NCBI RefSeq assembly: GCF_902686445.1
Contig: NC_062218.1
Location: 11,011,015 to 11,075,014, forward strand
DNA length: 64,000 nucleotides
Source of the DNA: Sciurus carolinensis
Taxonomy: Eukaryota; Chordata; Mammalia; Rodentia; Sciuridae
Direction: 5' to 3'
Of the stretch, positions 1-10,854 are shown one piece after another. How positions within the stretch are numbered: the first letter of the stretch is position 1; each line of letters begins with the position of its first letter. Made by a program: the position numbers and the translations under genes. Below the pieces are notes generated by a model. It did not search any database. It was not told the origin of the DNA and saw only the letters and a list, made by a program, of their open reading frames with translations.

Positions 1-1610
1 TCTGGCTACTCCTTATTGGGAAAAATCAAAGGAAATGAGCCTAAGTAAAAACTCCAAAATTATGTTTGATGAGTGTGATTGGCCTGATTTGTGGCAGAGT
101 GTGTGCTGGTTAAACTCACTGAGCTGAATGCAGACTGGATCTACAGACCACAGTTGTTCAATCAGTTGTGCAGGGCTGGGGTGCCTGACCAGATTTCTAA
201 AGGAGGCATTGTCTTTCAGAGAAGCAGGCAGCCTCCGTGGCCTGCAGGGAGCTTTTCTTGAAGGGATGTGGCAGCACCACTGAAGTAGGGAATTTAATAG
301 TAAAAATGAGGCCAAGTTGGGAAAAGTGAAAAAAGAAAATCCTCTTAAGACCACGCAGCTAGAACCAAACCTCCGTTAGAAATGAACAGAGAATGGAGGA
401 GACAGAATCTGTCCTTTGTGTTTGCTTTCTTCAATTAGTGGTGGTAACAAGAAAATCAGTGGAGGAACTTTTACAAAGGTCAAGTATTTTTACATTCAAA
501 ACTGGGGAAGGCTAAGCATGGCTTCAAAGTGGGAAAGCAAGAATGCATGGATACTTTTGCATAAGCCACATGCAGAAGTACAGTGAGCAAGCTTCCATTC
601 CAGAAAAAAGTCTTCCTGAAGCTCCCTGGACTCCCAAGGGTAACGCACTATAAATATGCAGGCATTTTCAATTATAAATATAAATTTAAATTTTTAACTT
701 TTTTTTCATTTATTTTTATTGAAAAGAAAATTCCCATCTCAGAGTTCTCCAAACAAGAAGCACACACCCAGGCACCCAGATACCGTGCTCTTCATCTTGT
801 GCAGGGACAGGGAACCAAGAGCTGCATTGCCCACCACAATAATAGTGACAAGCAGGTAACTGGACTTTTGACACAAGGAGGACGTGACCTAACTAATGAT
901 TTCCAGTGAGACTGAATTGAGCACAGTGATAGGCGCTATAGAGACTTGAAAATTTAGAGCAATGGTGAATTTCTTATCAGTAACACAGAATTTTGAAATA
1001 GACTGAAAAGTTTTTAAACTTTGAGATGAAATAATTTTTCATCTAGAAATTATATTCAAGCAAAGTAACAATCTCAGTCAATATAACACAGTAACTTCTG
1101 AATTATACATGAGTTCCTAAACCTTATGTAAGTGTATCTTTTCTGAGGTGAAATGAGTAAAACAGTAATTTGAACATCTAGTTAAAACAATGAAAATGAA
1201 TACAAATTGAAACAAAATTAACTCAGGGGTTTAAGAGATATAACAGGACACCTGGCCTTGAAATCTACTTTCAAGTTCTAAAATGAACTCAGAGCTTTCA
1301 AACTAATATCACCAGTAAAAGCTGATCATAAACCGACTAGATAAAAATAACTACAAATTTTATTGATATGCTCAAAAAGGCACATATAATCTTTAGAGAA
1401 ACAGAAGATGCAATTATAAATCTATAAAAGTAGAAATCACAAAGCTTAGAAAAAGTAATCATCATTAAAATATGTGGAAAAGGACTCACTTTAACCTTGA
1501 AAGTTAGAATTTTCTCATAAGTGCACAGAAGAATGGAAACTAAAGATTATACTTCATTCCTTTTGAATCTGCAGAAAATAATATGCTCCTTGAAATGAGC
1601 ATAATGATTT
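1..1610. other. No gene or named repeat recognised
   Basis: Mostly unique-looking AT-rich sequence. A minus-strand open frame at 13-354 (113 codons) and a plus-strand frame at 583-909 (108 codons) show no recognisable domain, and I see no supporting splice or promoter context, so neither is called. The first 350 bases are somewhat richer in G and C than the sequence that follows. Confidence 0.5.
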
Positions 1611-1611
1611 A

Positions 1612-1745
1612 GATCTCAGGCTTTAGATTTAAACGTTCTGGACTTTTATTTTGAATCTGACATTTTATTAAATATGGCACTTTGGCACGCTCCTTAAACT
1701 CTCTGTGGCTTTACCTCTGTTCAAATGAGGATTAGTCTGAATTAC
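1612..1745 (+). repeat. MIR SINE (old mammalian-wide repeat)
   Basis: The order of motifs follows the MIR core and 3' half: a stretch resembling 'tctggactt...aatctgac', then 'ctccttaaactctctgtggctttacctctgttcaaatgagg', a diverged form of the MIR stretch that describes loss of a last base class after 'ttaacctctctgtgcctcagtttcctc'. No poly(A) or target duplication is visible, as expected for this age. Called by eye. Confidence 0.55.
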
Positions 1746-2430
1746 TAGAAAATAAAGATGGAGGCAAAGTTGGAATTAGAAGAACAATTTATGATATGCA
1801 ATGCTCGGCAGCCAGGGTGAGGGAATGGGAAAACTGAGAAAGGACAGGATTAATACAAAAGTTATTTTAAAAGCTAAAGTTGATCAGAATTTCTGATGAA
1901 AACATAACTCGATTTTGGTCATGCTAAGTTTGCGAATTGAAACCTAAGAGATCTAGTTACATTTTTATTAGATAAATGTATACTAAAAACAAATGTGGAC
2001 ATAGAAAAGGGGAGTCATATTTTTTTCTTTAAAAAAGATGGTTGCAATTTGGAAAGTATTCTGATCACAGAAATCTGCAAGCATAGCAGGTCAAACAGAA
2101 AACTGTTATTTTATTTGTTACTGTTATTGTAAGGACAGGTAAGCAGGGCTGGCAGGAAACATTCATGCAGAAATTAAGTGGGAGTGAGCAGATAGCGTGA
2201 TTGCCATGTTCAGGCAGGAAACACCCCCACATCAGCCAGTCATTGAGATGAGTTGATAAGGGAAGCTGGTTCTGTCTTCCTGAGTTTTCTCAGATGGGGG
2301 ACAAGTGCAAGCTCAGTGTCGGTGAGGAAGAGAAAGCCTAAGTGCTCGCCCAGGAGTTTTGTCAAGTTTGACCAAGACAAGGCAGAAAGTAAGAACTGAG
2401 CAACTGAAACCAATTGGTCATATGTAACAA
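1746..2430. other. Unassigned sequence
   Basis: No gene or clear repeat was recognised. The right end runs into the inverted segment of the L1 that starts near 2431, and the exact L1 boundary here is uncertain by tens of bases. Confidence 0.4.
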
Positions 2431-2517
2431 ATGTTCGGCACCAATTTGCAACTCCACCAGCAATGTACAAGTGTGCCTTTTCCCCCACATCCTTATCAAC
2501 ATCTGTTATTGTTGTGT

Positions 2518-2551
<34 letters not shown>

Positions 2552-3588
2552 GTTGCTGGGGATTGAACACAGGACCTTGTGCTTACAAGGCAGGCACTCT
2601 ACCAACTGAGCCATAACCCCAGCCCTATTGTTGTGTTCTTGATAAGAGCCATTATAATTTAGAGTAAAATGAAATCTTAGAGTTGTTTTAATTCACATTT
2701 CTCTAATTACTAGAGATGTTGTACACTTTTTCATATATTTATTAATGCCCGTATGTCTTCTTCTGTAAAGTGTCTTTCCAGTTCCTTGGCCCATTTACTG
2801 ATTGGTTTCTTTGTATTTTTAGTGTAAAATTTTTTGAGTTCTTTATAAATTTTGGAGATAAGTGCTCTATCTGAAGTGCATGGGGAAAAGATTTTCTCCC
2901 ACTCTGTAGGCTCTCTTTTTACATTATTGATTGTATCCTTTGCTGAGAAAAAGCATTTTAGTTTGAACCCATCCATTTATTGATTCTTGCTTTGATTTCT
3001 TGTGCTTTCAGAGATTTGCTAAGGAAGTCTGATTCTAAGCCAACATGATGAAGATTCGGGCCTACTTTGTCTTCTATTTGGTGCAGGGTCTTCGGTCTAT
3101 TTCCTAAGTCCTTGATCCATTTTGAGTTGAGTTTTGTGCAGGGTAAGAGAAAGAGGTTTAATTTCATTTTACCAGGTATGGATTTCCAGTTTTCCCAGCT
3201 ATGTTTGTTGAATAGGCTGTCCATTTTCTTTTGTATGTTTTTGGCTCCTTTGTCTAGTATGAGGTGACTGTATTTATATAGGTTCATCTCTGTGTCTTCT
3301 ATTCTGTACCATTGGTCTGCCTGTATATTTTGGTGCCAATACCATGTCATTTTTGTTATTATTGCTCTGTAGTATAATCTAAGATCTAGTATTGTGATAC
3401 CTCCTGCTTCACTTTTTCTGGTCAGGATTGTTTTGGATATTCGAGGTCTCTTATTCTTCCACATGAAGTTCATGATTGCTTTCTCTATTTCTTTGAGGAA
3501 TGTCATTAGGATTTTAATTGGAATTGCATTGCATCTGTATAGTGCCTTTGGTAGAATGGCCATTTTGACAATATTAATTCTGGCACAG
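2431..3588 (-). mobile_element. L1 ORF2 3' part, inverted half of a twin-primed insertion
   Basis: The minus strand encodes the C-terminal part of L1 ORF2 in two blocks. Frame 2958-3620 holds NIVKMAILPKALYR-type sequence, then the AGGITILDLRLYYRA region, DSLFNKHSWENW and KMKLNLFL, and WIKDLGNRPKTLHQIE. Frame 2731-2976 continues with EPTEWEKIF, DRALISKIYKELKKF and KKPISKWAKELERHF. The homology continues leftwards across the nested ID SINE to about 2431, where the minus strand still resembles the region before the ORF2 'LWKAVW' motif. Stops and frame changes show that it is dead. The adjacent block from 3589 is the next part of the same L1 on the opposite strand, the classic arrangement of 5' inversion during target-primed reverse transcription. 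Confidence 0.9.
2507..2640 (-). mobile_element. ID SINE with 15-bp target-site duplication
   Basis: A T run (2520-2549) is followed by the minus-strand ID body (GGGGATTGAAC... ...CTACCAACTGAGCC), a tRNA-Ala-derived element with A and B box remnants on the minus strand. It is flanked by TATTGTTGTGTCCTT (2507-2521) and TATTGTTGTGTTCTT (2626-2640), a 15-bp duplication with one mismatch that overlaps the T run at its end. It is inserted into the inverted half of the L1, so it is younger than that L1. Confidence 0.9.
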
Positions 3589-4215
3589 TCACTCTGGAAA
3601 GCAGTGTGGAAAATCCTCATAAAACTTGGAATTGACCCACTTTTTCACCCAGTTATCCCACTCCTCAGCTTATACTGAAAGAACTTAAAATCAGCATACT
3701 ACGGTAACACAGCCACATCAATGTTTATAGCAACTTAATTCACAATAGCAAGATTGTGGGACCAATCTAGATGCTCTTCAACAGAGGAATGGATAAAGAA
3801 ACTGGTATATATACACAATGGAATATTATTCAGCCATAAAGAATAATAATATTATGGCATTTGCAGATAAATGGATGGAATTGGAGAATATCATGCTAAG
3901 TGAGATGAGCCAATCCCCAAAACCAAAGGCCAAATGTTTTCCCTGTTAAGTGGATGATGATATATAATGGGGGTGGGAGAATGGGGGGTGAAAGAAGAGT
4001 GGAGGAATTTTAGATTATGTAGAGGGAAATGATAGGGAGGAGGGAGCAGAGATATGAAAACTGGTGGAATGAGACAGACAGCATTACCCTATGCACATGT
4101 ATCATTACATAAATGGTATGAATTTACATCGTGTACAACCATGGAAATGAAATGATGTACCCCATTTGTGTACAATGAATTAAAATTCAGTCTGTAAAAA
4201 TTTAAAAAAAGAACA
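3589..4215 (+). mobile_element. L1 3' end, sense half of the twin-primed insertion
   Basis: The plus strand reads the extreme C-terminus of ORF2 (SLWKAVWKILIKLGI, then PVIPLLSLY, later the ATGGAATATTATTCAGCC region that encodes a conserved tail segment). A 3' UTR with a G-rich polypurine tract (about 3967-4040) follows, then the terminal 'tgtacaatgaattaaaattc' stretch and an A-rich tail near 4200. The junction with the inverted half falls at about 3588, where antisense 'aatattaattctggcac' meets sense 'cactctggaaagcag'. Confidence 0.9.
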
Positions 4216-5060
4216 CATCACCAAACCATCTCAAATGTCAAAGCAAAAGTAAAATTATAATCTTGTCATTTTCTCCATCAACACCCACCAGGATATTCTG
4301 AGTAAACATTCCTTCTGTTCCTCTGTTCCTTTTCACAGGACTTTTAAGATGTATCATTGATTTTTAAAACACCTTTAAACTTACTCTGTAATTGTTATAA
4401 TTTATGTCTTATGTTCATAGTCTTGAAATGTTTAGCACTGTTAAGACTTCAGTATGGACTCCCAAAGATTATATATATTTTTACTTATACCTACTATTTG
4501 TTGGAATTTTTGGCTAATTTGTGTTTAATTGACATGTCGTTCTGGATATTAAACAGCTTTTGTTTGACTTCAAATAAATAAATAAATATTCTGTGGGTTT
4601 TTTTGCATTTTTTTTTATAGTATGGCCCATGCATTGATTTGAATTTATTTATTTAAAATTTTTACTGGGAACTTCTGTAGCATGTAAGGAGACTGAAGGC
4701 ATTCATTTCATCTAAACAACTTATAAAACACTGAAAAACTGAAAAACCAACAGGTCCTTTCAGATCCATCAGAGAAAAGATGTCATAGGTTAAACTCAAG
4801 TTGGAGAAACAGAGAGGTGTTTTGGGGGACACAGTTATCTAAGGAGAAACCACCTAGGCAACTGGGATAGAGAAAAATGTGACCTGTAATTGATGAATTA
4901 CTGAAGACTTAGTGAGGACACATCTGAGACTTGAAGCCTCCAGGCAGCAGATAGTGGCCCAGACTTTTGTGCAGTTTATTTTCAGGAGTTTTTCCACTTA
5001 TGATGGAAAAAAATTCCTTTGTGTTTTCAAAGCGGGGGGAGAAAAGTAAGTATTTATAAG
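4216..5060. other. Unassigned AT-rich sequence
   Basis: No gene is recognised. The short frame 4357-4581 on the plus strand encodes a hydrophobic low-information peptide with no family resemblance. A short (AAAT) run lies near 4575-4589. Confidence 0.4.
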
Positions 5061-5061
5061 T

Positions 5062-5270
5062 GAGCCAGATACAAATATATACCTCAAAGCCACATCCCCA
5101 CAGCCCACCTCCTCCAGTTACCATGAAGTAACTGGAATTAATCAGGTGATTAATTCACTGATTGGGTTAAGGCTCTCACAACCCAATCATTTGTCATTTG
5201 TTCTCTGAACTTTCTTCTGCTCAAATGTGGGATTTTGGGGGACACCTCACATCCAAACCATAACACCCAG
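5062..5270 (-). mobile_element. MaLR-type LTR fragment
   Basis: This is the antisense 5' part of the LTR family that recurs in the window: 'ccacctcctccagttacc', 'ttaattcactgattgggttaaggctctca', 'cccaatcat' and 'gggggacacctcacatccaaaccataaca', the last being the outer LTR terminus. The same block ends the better preserved copy at 49280-49712. The rest of the LTR, left of 5062, is missing or unrecognisable. Confidence 0.75.
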
Positions 5271-5759
5271 CTCTTCCCCAAAACCATGTCAACAAGAAGG
5301 GAGCAAAAGTGTTAAGGGAAAAACATCTCCAACTTAGAATTCAGTATCCTGAAAACTTTCCTAACAAAAATCGGGAGAATTAGATGCCCATAGACCTGCC
5401 TGAAAGAAATGTTGAAAGAAATTCTTAAGAGAAGTGAAATAACATACATTCAAAATGCTTATCTACAGAAAGTATTGAATAAGAATTGAAAAACAAGTTT
5501 CCTATTCCTATTTTCAAACAATTAAGTTATTTGCAAATAATTATAGCAAAATGTATTTCATTAATCAATATCACCAATATGGATTTAAAAATACTGTAAA
5601 TATATAAGCTGAATATAATAATAAAGGTCTAAAAGTGCCTTTCTTCATTTTTACACGTAACAATTGGAAACTTTGCCCCATTTTCATAGAGAGTAGATAT
5701 ATTTTAAGATGTTGATAAACAACCTGCAAAATATCCACATAATACTAATTGGGAATTAA

Positions 5760-6105
5760 GGACAGTTGTCCCTCACTTCAAAGGGGTATGGTTTCTAGGA
5801 CCACCTGCAGATACCAAATTCTTTGAGACTGAAGTCTCTTACATAAAATGACATTATTTGCATGATTTACATATATCATCCTATAGAGTTCAAATCGTCT
5901 CTTGATTATAATGCATAATAAAATGTAAATGAAAATACAAATAATTATTATACCATATTGTTAAGAGGATAATAACAAGAAGAAAAACTCCAAACTTCAT
6001 ACATGTTCAGGACAACTGTTGATATTTTTGATTCACAGTAGGTTAATTCCATGACCTAGAAGACATAGATACAGATGGTTGACTATTGCTATCAAATCAC
6101 TAAGT
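5760..6105 (+). mobile_element. MER2-like non-autonomous Tigger (TcMar) DNA transposon
   Basis: Successive blocks match the MER2/Tigger1-derived pattern: 'ttgtccctcacttc', 'ggtttctaggaccacctgcagatacca', 'cttacataaaatg', 'ttatttgcat', 'attataatgcataataaaatgtaaat', 'ttataccatattgtt...aataacaagaagaaaaa', 'acatgttcaggaca', and finally 'cagatggttgac'. The terminal inverted repeats are eroded. Elements of this family predate the rodent radiation, so it is an ancient fossil. Identified from memory of the family pattern. Confidence 0.75.
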
Positions 6106-6168
6106 TGTATATCAGGGTGTTGCCTCTTTTTTTCCTGGGATTTCAGGTCTCAATAGTCACTTTGAGGG

Positions 6169-6282
6169 TGTTTTTTTTTTTTTTTTTTTTAATTATGTAT
6201 TTATTTTTGCAGTGCTGGGGATTGAACCCAGGGCCTTATGATTGCAAGGCAAGCACTCTACCAACTGAGCTATATCCCCAGG
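6169..6282 (-). mobile_element. ID SINE
   Basis: A T run of about 22 (6169-6190) precedes a minus-strand ID body reading GTGCTGGGGATTGAACCC through CTACCAACTGAGCTATATCC. No convincing target-site duplication could be seen. The body is close to the family pattern, so the copy is not very old. Confidence 0.9.
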
Positions 6283-6285
6283 TTA

Positions 6286-6333
6286 TTATTTTTAAGGAAG
6301 TAGAAGTAGTTATTTTTAAGGAAGTAGAAGTTG
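6286..6333. repeat. Two-copy 24-bp tandem repeat
   Basis: TTATTTTTAAGGAAGTAGAA plus four more bases (6286-6309) is repeated directly at 6310-6333 with one or two mismatches at the end. It lies at the edge of the ID insertion. Confidence 0.85.
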
Positions 6334-7325
6334 ACATAAAATTTGGACATTTCCTATTGTACTGATTCCACATCAAGATTTTTAGTAAAATGTCCTCTTC
6401 AGCAAAGAATAGTCTTAATAATGTGTACTTAATTCAATATCACCTACAATGCTGTTTCATTAACAGTAAATCTTTTTCTCTTTGCCATCGTCATTTACTT
6501 AACATCACTTGGCTGAAAACTAGAAGATATATCAGATATAGTGTAAGTTTGCTATTTCTCTATAAGTGTGTGTGGTTGGTTTTGTTTTTCCCTTAATTTC
6601 TCTGTGCCATTAACAGAAAAATGATCCCTTTATAAATTTACTTTGATAGGCACTTGTCCTCATCAGTGAACCAGAAAGAAAGAGTCATCATTTTCATTTT
6701 CATGTTTGTTCTAGAGTTTGCTTATGAATTTCATCTTTAAAATATTTACTTGTGGTATGTTTTGGTTCTTTTATTCTGTGTGACATGGTGGTTGTACTTC
6801 AATTGTATACGGTTCCACTGGCACTTTGCAGAAATCTGGCAATAAACAGAGCTCCTACCCTCACAATAAGAAAATCTCAGATAATCTAAATTATCATCAT
6901 TTTCTTTAGGCCAACAGGAACCAAACTCAAAGTTTCTAAAATCTAAGAAAATAATGGACCTTAAGTGAGGAGATTAATCATTTGCTCAATGCATGGTCTC
7001 CACAGAAGGAACTCATGCTACCAGTCAAACAAATAGTGCAAATTCAGAAAGAACCCTCAGCAAACCGCTGAAATCTGAGGATGAGCAAATGTAAAACTTC
7101 CTACCAGAACACCACTCTCCATAAAGAAAAATATGGCAGTTTCCTCACAGAAAAGATCCCCTAACCTTGACTTCTTCCAGGACATGTCAACCACAGACAA
7201 CCACTGGTTGCTGATAGTGAACTACTTTTCTATTTTGAAATGACCTCAAGGAACAGCTTATTTGACCACAAGGAACAGCCTATTTGCTTCATTAACACCA
7301 ACCAAATTCTTAACAACTTTCAAAA
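6334..7325. other. Unassigned sequence
   Basis: No gene or confidently named repeat. A plus-strand frame at 6390-6596 (68 codons) has no domain. Around 6840-7320 the composition is A-rich and could be old LTR or L1 sequence, but nothing specific was recognised. Confidence 0.35.
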
Positions 7326-7327
7326 AA

Positions 7328-7770
7328 ACTCACTGTGATGGTTAATAAGGATTGTCAATTTGATTTGATTAAGAAACTTCTGAATGTGTTGATGAGGGTG
7401 TTTCCAGAGATGATTGACATGTGGGACAGCAAACTAAGTGGTTTGTACCTGGTCTGAATGTTGAGTCAGGGGCCTGGACAAGGACAGAGGCCAATAATGA
7501 TGGACAGTGGCGCCATCTCTCTTGGGTGGGTGCTTGGATTGCATGGATTGCTTTTGCAACTGCCTGAGGACTCCTTCACTCTTTCAAAGAATATTTGAAC
7601 CAGTGTCTCTCAAGGGAGTTTCCGGGTCTCTAGTCCTGAACTGTGCTGCATGACTGGTCCTTCTTCTGAGACTTCTCTGAGAAGTTATTAATTCTTCCAA
7701 TTCTCCATCTTCCAGATGGATATATATGTATATCCATCCTGTTGATTCTGTTCCTCTAAAGAACCCTATT
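7328..7770 (+). mobile_element. MLT2-like ERVL LTR (main part)
   Basis: It begins 'gatggttaataaggattgtcaatttgatttg', continues with 'gatgagggtgtttccagagatgattgacatgtggg', and ends 'tatatccatcctgttgattctgttcctctaaagaaccct'. This is the familiar start and end of a class III (ERVL) solo LTR. The last bases of the LTR ('ccctgactaa') appear only after an intervening element, at about 8144-8156. No internal retroviral coding sequence is present here. Confidence 0.7.
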
Positions 7771-7995
7771 GGCATCAGATCTGATCTGATATTTGACTGC
7801 TGCCATTATTCTCCCTCCACCACACCATTTTACAACCTAAATTGCCAACCCACAAACTTCCTAGTCAAGTCATTGGTCCAAATTGTTAGTCCGCAAACCT
7901 CCTCGCCAGCTATTGGTCCAATTGCTATTAGCCAGTGAAATTCCATTACTTAATAATAACTCCTCTGCCATTATCTCTCTCTCTCCTCCTCACTC

Positions 7996-8045
<50 letters not shown>

Positions 8046-8143
8046 TCGCTCTCTTTCACTCTGTGGGCAGACAGTCTGCCTGTCCACTTATTAAAATCTC
8101 TTGCTTGAGTTCCTGAGACCGGAGTGGTTTCTGAGTGCTTTCA
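7771..8143 (+). mobile_element. CT-rich LTR nested in the MLT2-like LTR
   Basis: About 370 bp lie between two copies of AACCCT (left copy ending at about 7769, right copy at about 8144-8149), splitting the older LTR. Inside are CCAAT-like motifs (ATTGGTCCAA at about 7872 and ATTGGTCCAATTG at about 7913), a long CT tract, and a polyadenylation-type ATTAAA before 'ctcttgcttgagttcctgagaccgg', then an end in ...TTTCA. That layout resembles a U3-R-U5 of a class II-type endogenous retrovirus LTR, whose insertions give 6-bp duplications. The left terminus is not a clean TG. No coding sequence is present. Confidence 0.55.
7972..8058. repeat. (CT)n-rich microsatellite
   Basis: A nearly pure CT run (core about 7999-8039) with CT-rich shoulders lies inside the nested LTR. 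It produces spurious Ser/Leu-rich open frames. Confidence 0.95.
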
Positions 8144-8165
8144 AACCCTGACTAAAACTCTTGTG

Positions 8166-9700
8166 ATAATTGTTTGCAATAGAGACTGCCTCATAATGCA
8201 CTTTTTCTTCTGTATAAAACTTATATTCTTTCTTAATGACTCTAAACTTTTATCAAAATGAATTAAATAATAGATAGGCTTTGTCAATACAAATTTATGA
8301 ACCAAAGTCTTTGTTAATTTTGTTTTAGACTTAATTTTTCTTTGAGAATATAGAACTCCCTGGGAGGCCCATAAGTAAGAAGAATTTACTTCTCACTGTG
8401 GTCCTTTGTAGTACATCTATACAGGATAATTGAGAGAAAGCTTAGGGCAGGGAGTGAAACCAGAGAAAGATTCTCTCATGGTAGAGACAGAGAAAGAAAG
8501 AGAATACCAAAACAGAAAAGATAAGAAGATGGCCAGGAGCCTTCAGTGTGAATAAAAGCTGTCACAGAGCAGGGATAACAAGACATCTTGCCCAGGGGCA
8601 CAGACAAAAATGTACTAAGGTTTGGAAAATGACAAAACAATAATCCAAAATCCTTTGTATACAAGGGAAGGATAGGAAATAGTCCCGTCAAAGAGACTGA
8701 GGGACATCTTGAGAGCATTTTAATTTTCACATACCTAAGAAAGGAAGAGGAAACCAGTTTTGGAACAATAGATACCAGAAATATAGGATAGGGTTTGTTG
8801 CCAAAGAAAAAGTAGAAATCGCTGGAGAAATATTATGCATTGGACACATTGATAAAGGTGTGCCTGGGAATGAGCCCCATTCCCAATACACATTTGGAAC
8901 ACACAAATGTGACTCCTTGTGTTTACAGTGAAGCCCCATAGCTAAATGTAGACTTGGCATAGCCAACTACCATATTGACTACAAAATAAGGCTAGAGAAG
9001 GGTGAAGCTGGTGGTACATTCAGAGGAACTGAAACAACCCTAGAACTCAAACATATCTCAACTGCTGATGAGATTTAATCAACTCTTTTACTAATGGCCT
9101 ATAATTTTAGCATAAGAGAATCTATGCCAATTTTGGGGTACAAATACAATTTATCTTAGTCTCCACTCTTGCACACATGACATCTAGCTTTTAATAAATA
9201 AGTAGGTCACATACAAATAAACAAGGATCGTTTCCTGTGTGTGTTGGTGGGGGGACCAGCTCACTGTGAACGGACAAAATAATCAACAAAAATGGAGTCA
9301 GAGATGGCCCAGGTGAGGAATTATCACACAGGAACTTTATTTTTAGTGTATTAAAGACTAGGAATAAAGCAAGACATTCACCAGCAAGACCAAAATTATA
9401 AGGAACAACGAGGCAGACATGTTATATGGGAGAAAAAAAAAAAAAAAACTAAATAGTAACAGTGATAACTAATGCCATTGACATGCTCACTAGTTAATTC
9501 AACAATAAAGTGAAGGTAGATCAGCGGAAATTACCCACAATAAAATGCTATGAAAAACTAAAATGTGTGTGTGTTTTTACGTCTTTGTGTGTGTCAAAAA
9601 AGAGCGGACACTATTGTTAAGCTATGCCAAACATTCTAACATACATAAAAGTGGAGTACTGGAAGAAAGAGGAAGAAAGGGCGAATAAATAGATAGCTGC
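8166..9700. other. Unassigned sequence
   Basis: No gene was recognised. Two minus-strand frames (8727-8966 and 8476-8730) overlap tail to head by four bases but resemble nothing known. Short TG runs sit near 9563-9595, and an A16 run lies near 9433. Confidence 0.35.
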
Positions 9701-9709
9701 TGAGAATTC

Positions 9710-10620
9710 TCAAAAATATTTTTTTTAAAGAAAACAAGATATCCCCAACAATCTCAGAGAAACTCTAAGCACTATAAATGCAAGAACGAAAGTCAAAAAT
9801 CACATAAAAATACACTTGTAAACATAGTTTTCCTACGTTCAGAATGGAAAATCTTGAATTTTACCTGAACATAGAAACATATTATGTGCCCAGGAACAAG
9901 AATAAAACTTTAAGAAGTTTGTTTGCTATACCCTGTGAAATCCAGGTGACATTTAAAAAATATTCAAAGAAAAACAGTCTACCTAAAATTATGAATGCAA
10001 CAAAAGCATATTTCAGAAATAGAGAAAAAAAGTGGTTTTCACAAAAAAATTTTGATAAACTTCACTGTCCCCAGACATGACCAATAAGAAATTTTTACAG
10101 GGAGAAAAATGTAAAAAGGTATTCTTCATGAAGAAAGAATGTGATGTCAGATGTGTATATCCACATAAAGAGGCATTCATACTGAAATGATTTAATGCTC
10201 ATAAAATCCAATATTTTGCCTCCCTAAAAGATAATTTGTTGCCTGATACAAAACTAGAGACAAATTTAGCTCTGGCATATGTACGATTAAAGTGTTTCAC
10301 CACTGTATGGGAGATGGGAACGAGGAGTGAGGAACAAGTGAAATTGTGTAATATTATTTGAAGTTAGACTGAGTAAATTGTAAGTCCAGGACCAATCACC
10401 AAAAATAAGAAGTATAAATTATAAATCAATAACTAATGTAAAATGCAATCATAAAACTTAATTTGTAATTGAGTTGGCAAATAAAAAAACAGAAAATCGC
10501 ATCAAGGACAAATGCAATGAAGATAAAAAACACTACAAAGATGCTAAGTTTTTGTTCAAAATCTTGTGTATAATTTATTAAATAAAAATGGTGTAAAAAT
10601 AAGATTCCTCATCTCAGTTT
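9710..10620 (+). mobile_element. Old L1 (L1M-type) relic, ORF1-ORF2 linker region
   Basis: The order of decayed motifs follows the region of old L1s between ORF1 and ORF2: an acetylated-looking 'agaaactctaagcactataaatgcaagaa', 'gaaaaacagtctacctaaaattatgaa', 'ttttgataaacttcactgtccccagac...aataagaaatttttacaggg', then 'tatttgaagttagactgagtaaattgtaagtcc'. It is heavily diverged with no usable frame beyond 78 codons (9844-10080). The L1 appears to continue after the B1-dID insertion. Confidence 0.6.
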
Positions 10621-10644
10621 TGTTTCTTTTCTTTTCTTTATTTC

Positions 10645-10843
10645 TCTATTTTTGGTACCAGGGATTGAACACATTGGTACCTAACCACTGAGCCACATCC
10701 CCAACCCTTTTTATTTTATTTATTTATTTTTTTTAATTTTGAGACAGAGTCTCCCTAAACTGCTTAGGGCCTCACTAAGTTGCTGAGGTTGACCTCAAAA
10801 TTACAATCCTCCTGCCTGAGCCTCCTGGGTTGCTGGAATCAAT
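10645..10843 (-). mobile_element. B1-dID composite SINE
   Basis: The minus-strand element shows the ID-derived part first on the plus strand ('tggtaccagggattgaacac', 'ccactgagccacatccccaaccc'), then a T-rich linker, then the B1 part ('gagacagagtctccctaaactgcttagggcctcactaagttgctgagg', 'ctcctgcctgagcctcctggg'). The B1 plus ID fusion is typical of squirrel and dormouse genomes. It interrupts the L1M relic. Confidence 0.9.
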
Positions 10844-10854
10844 TTCCTTTTTAA

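Noticed and set aside
8476..8966. Two minus-strand frames overlapping by four bases, operon-like
   Set aside because: Operon logic does not apply in a mammalian genome, and neither product resembles a known protein.
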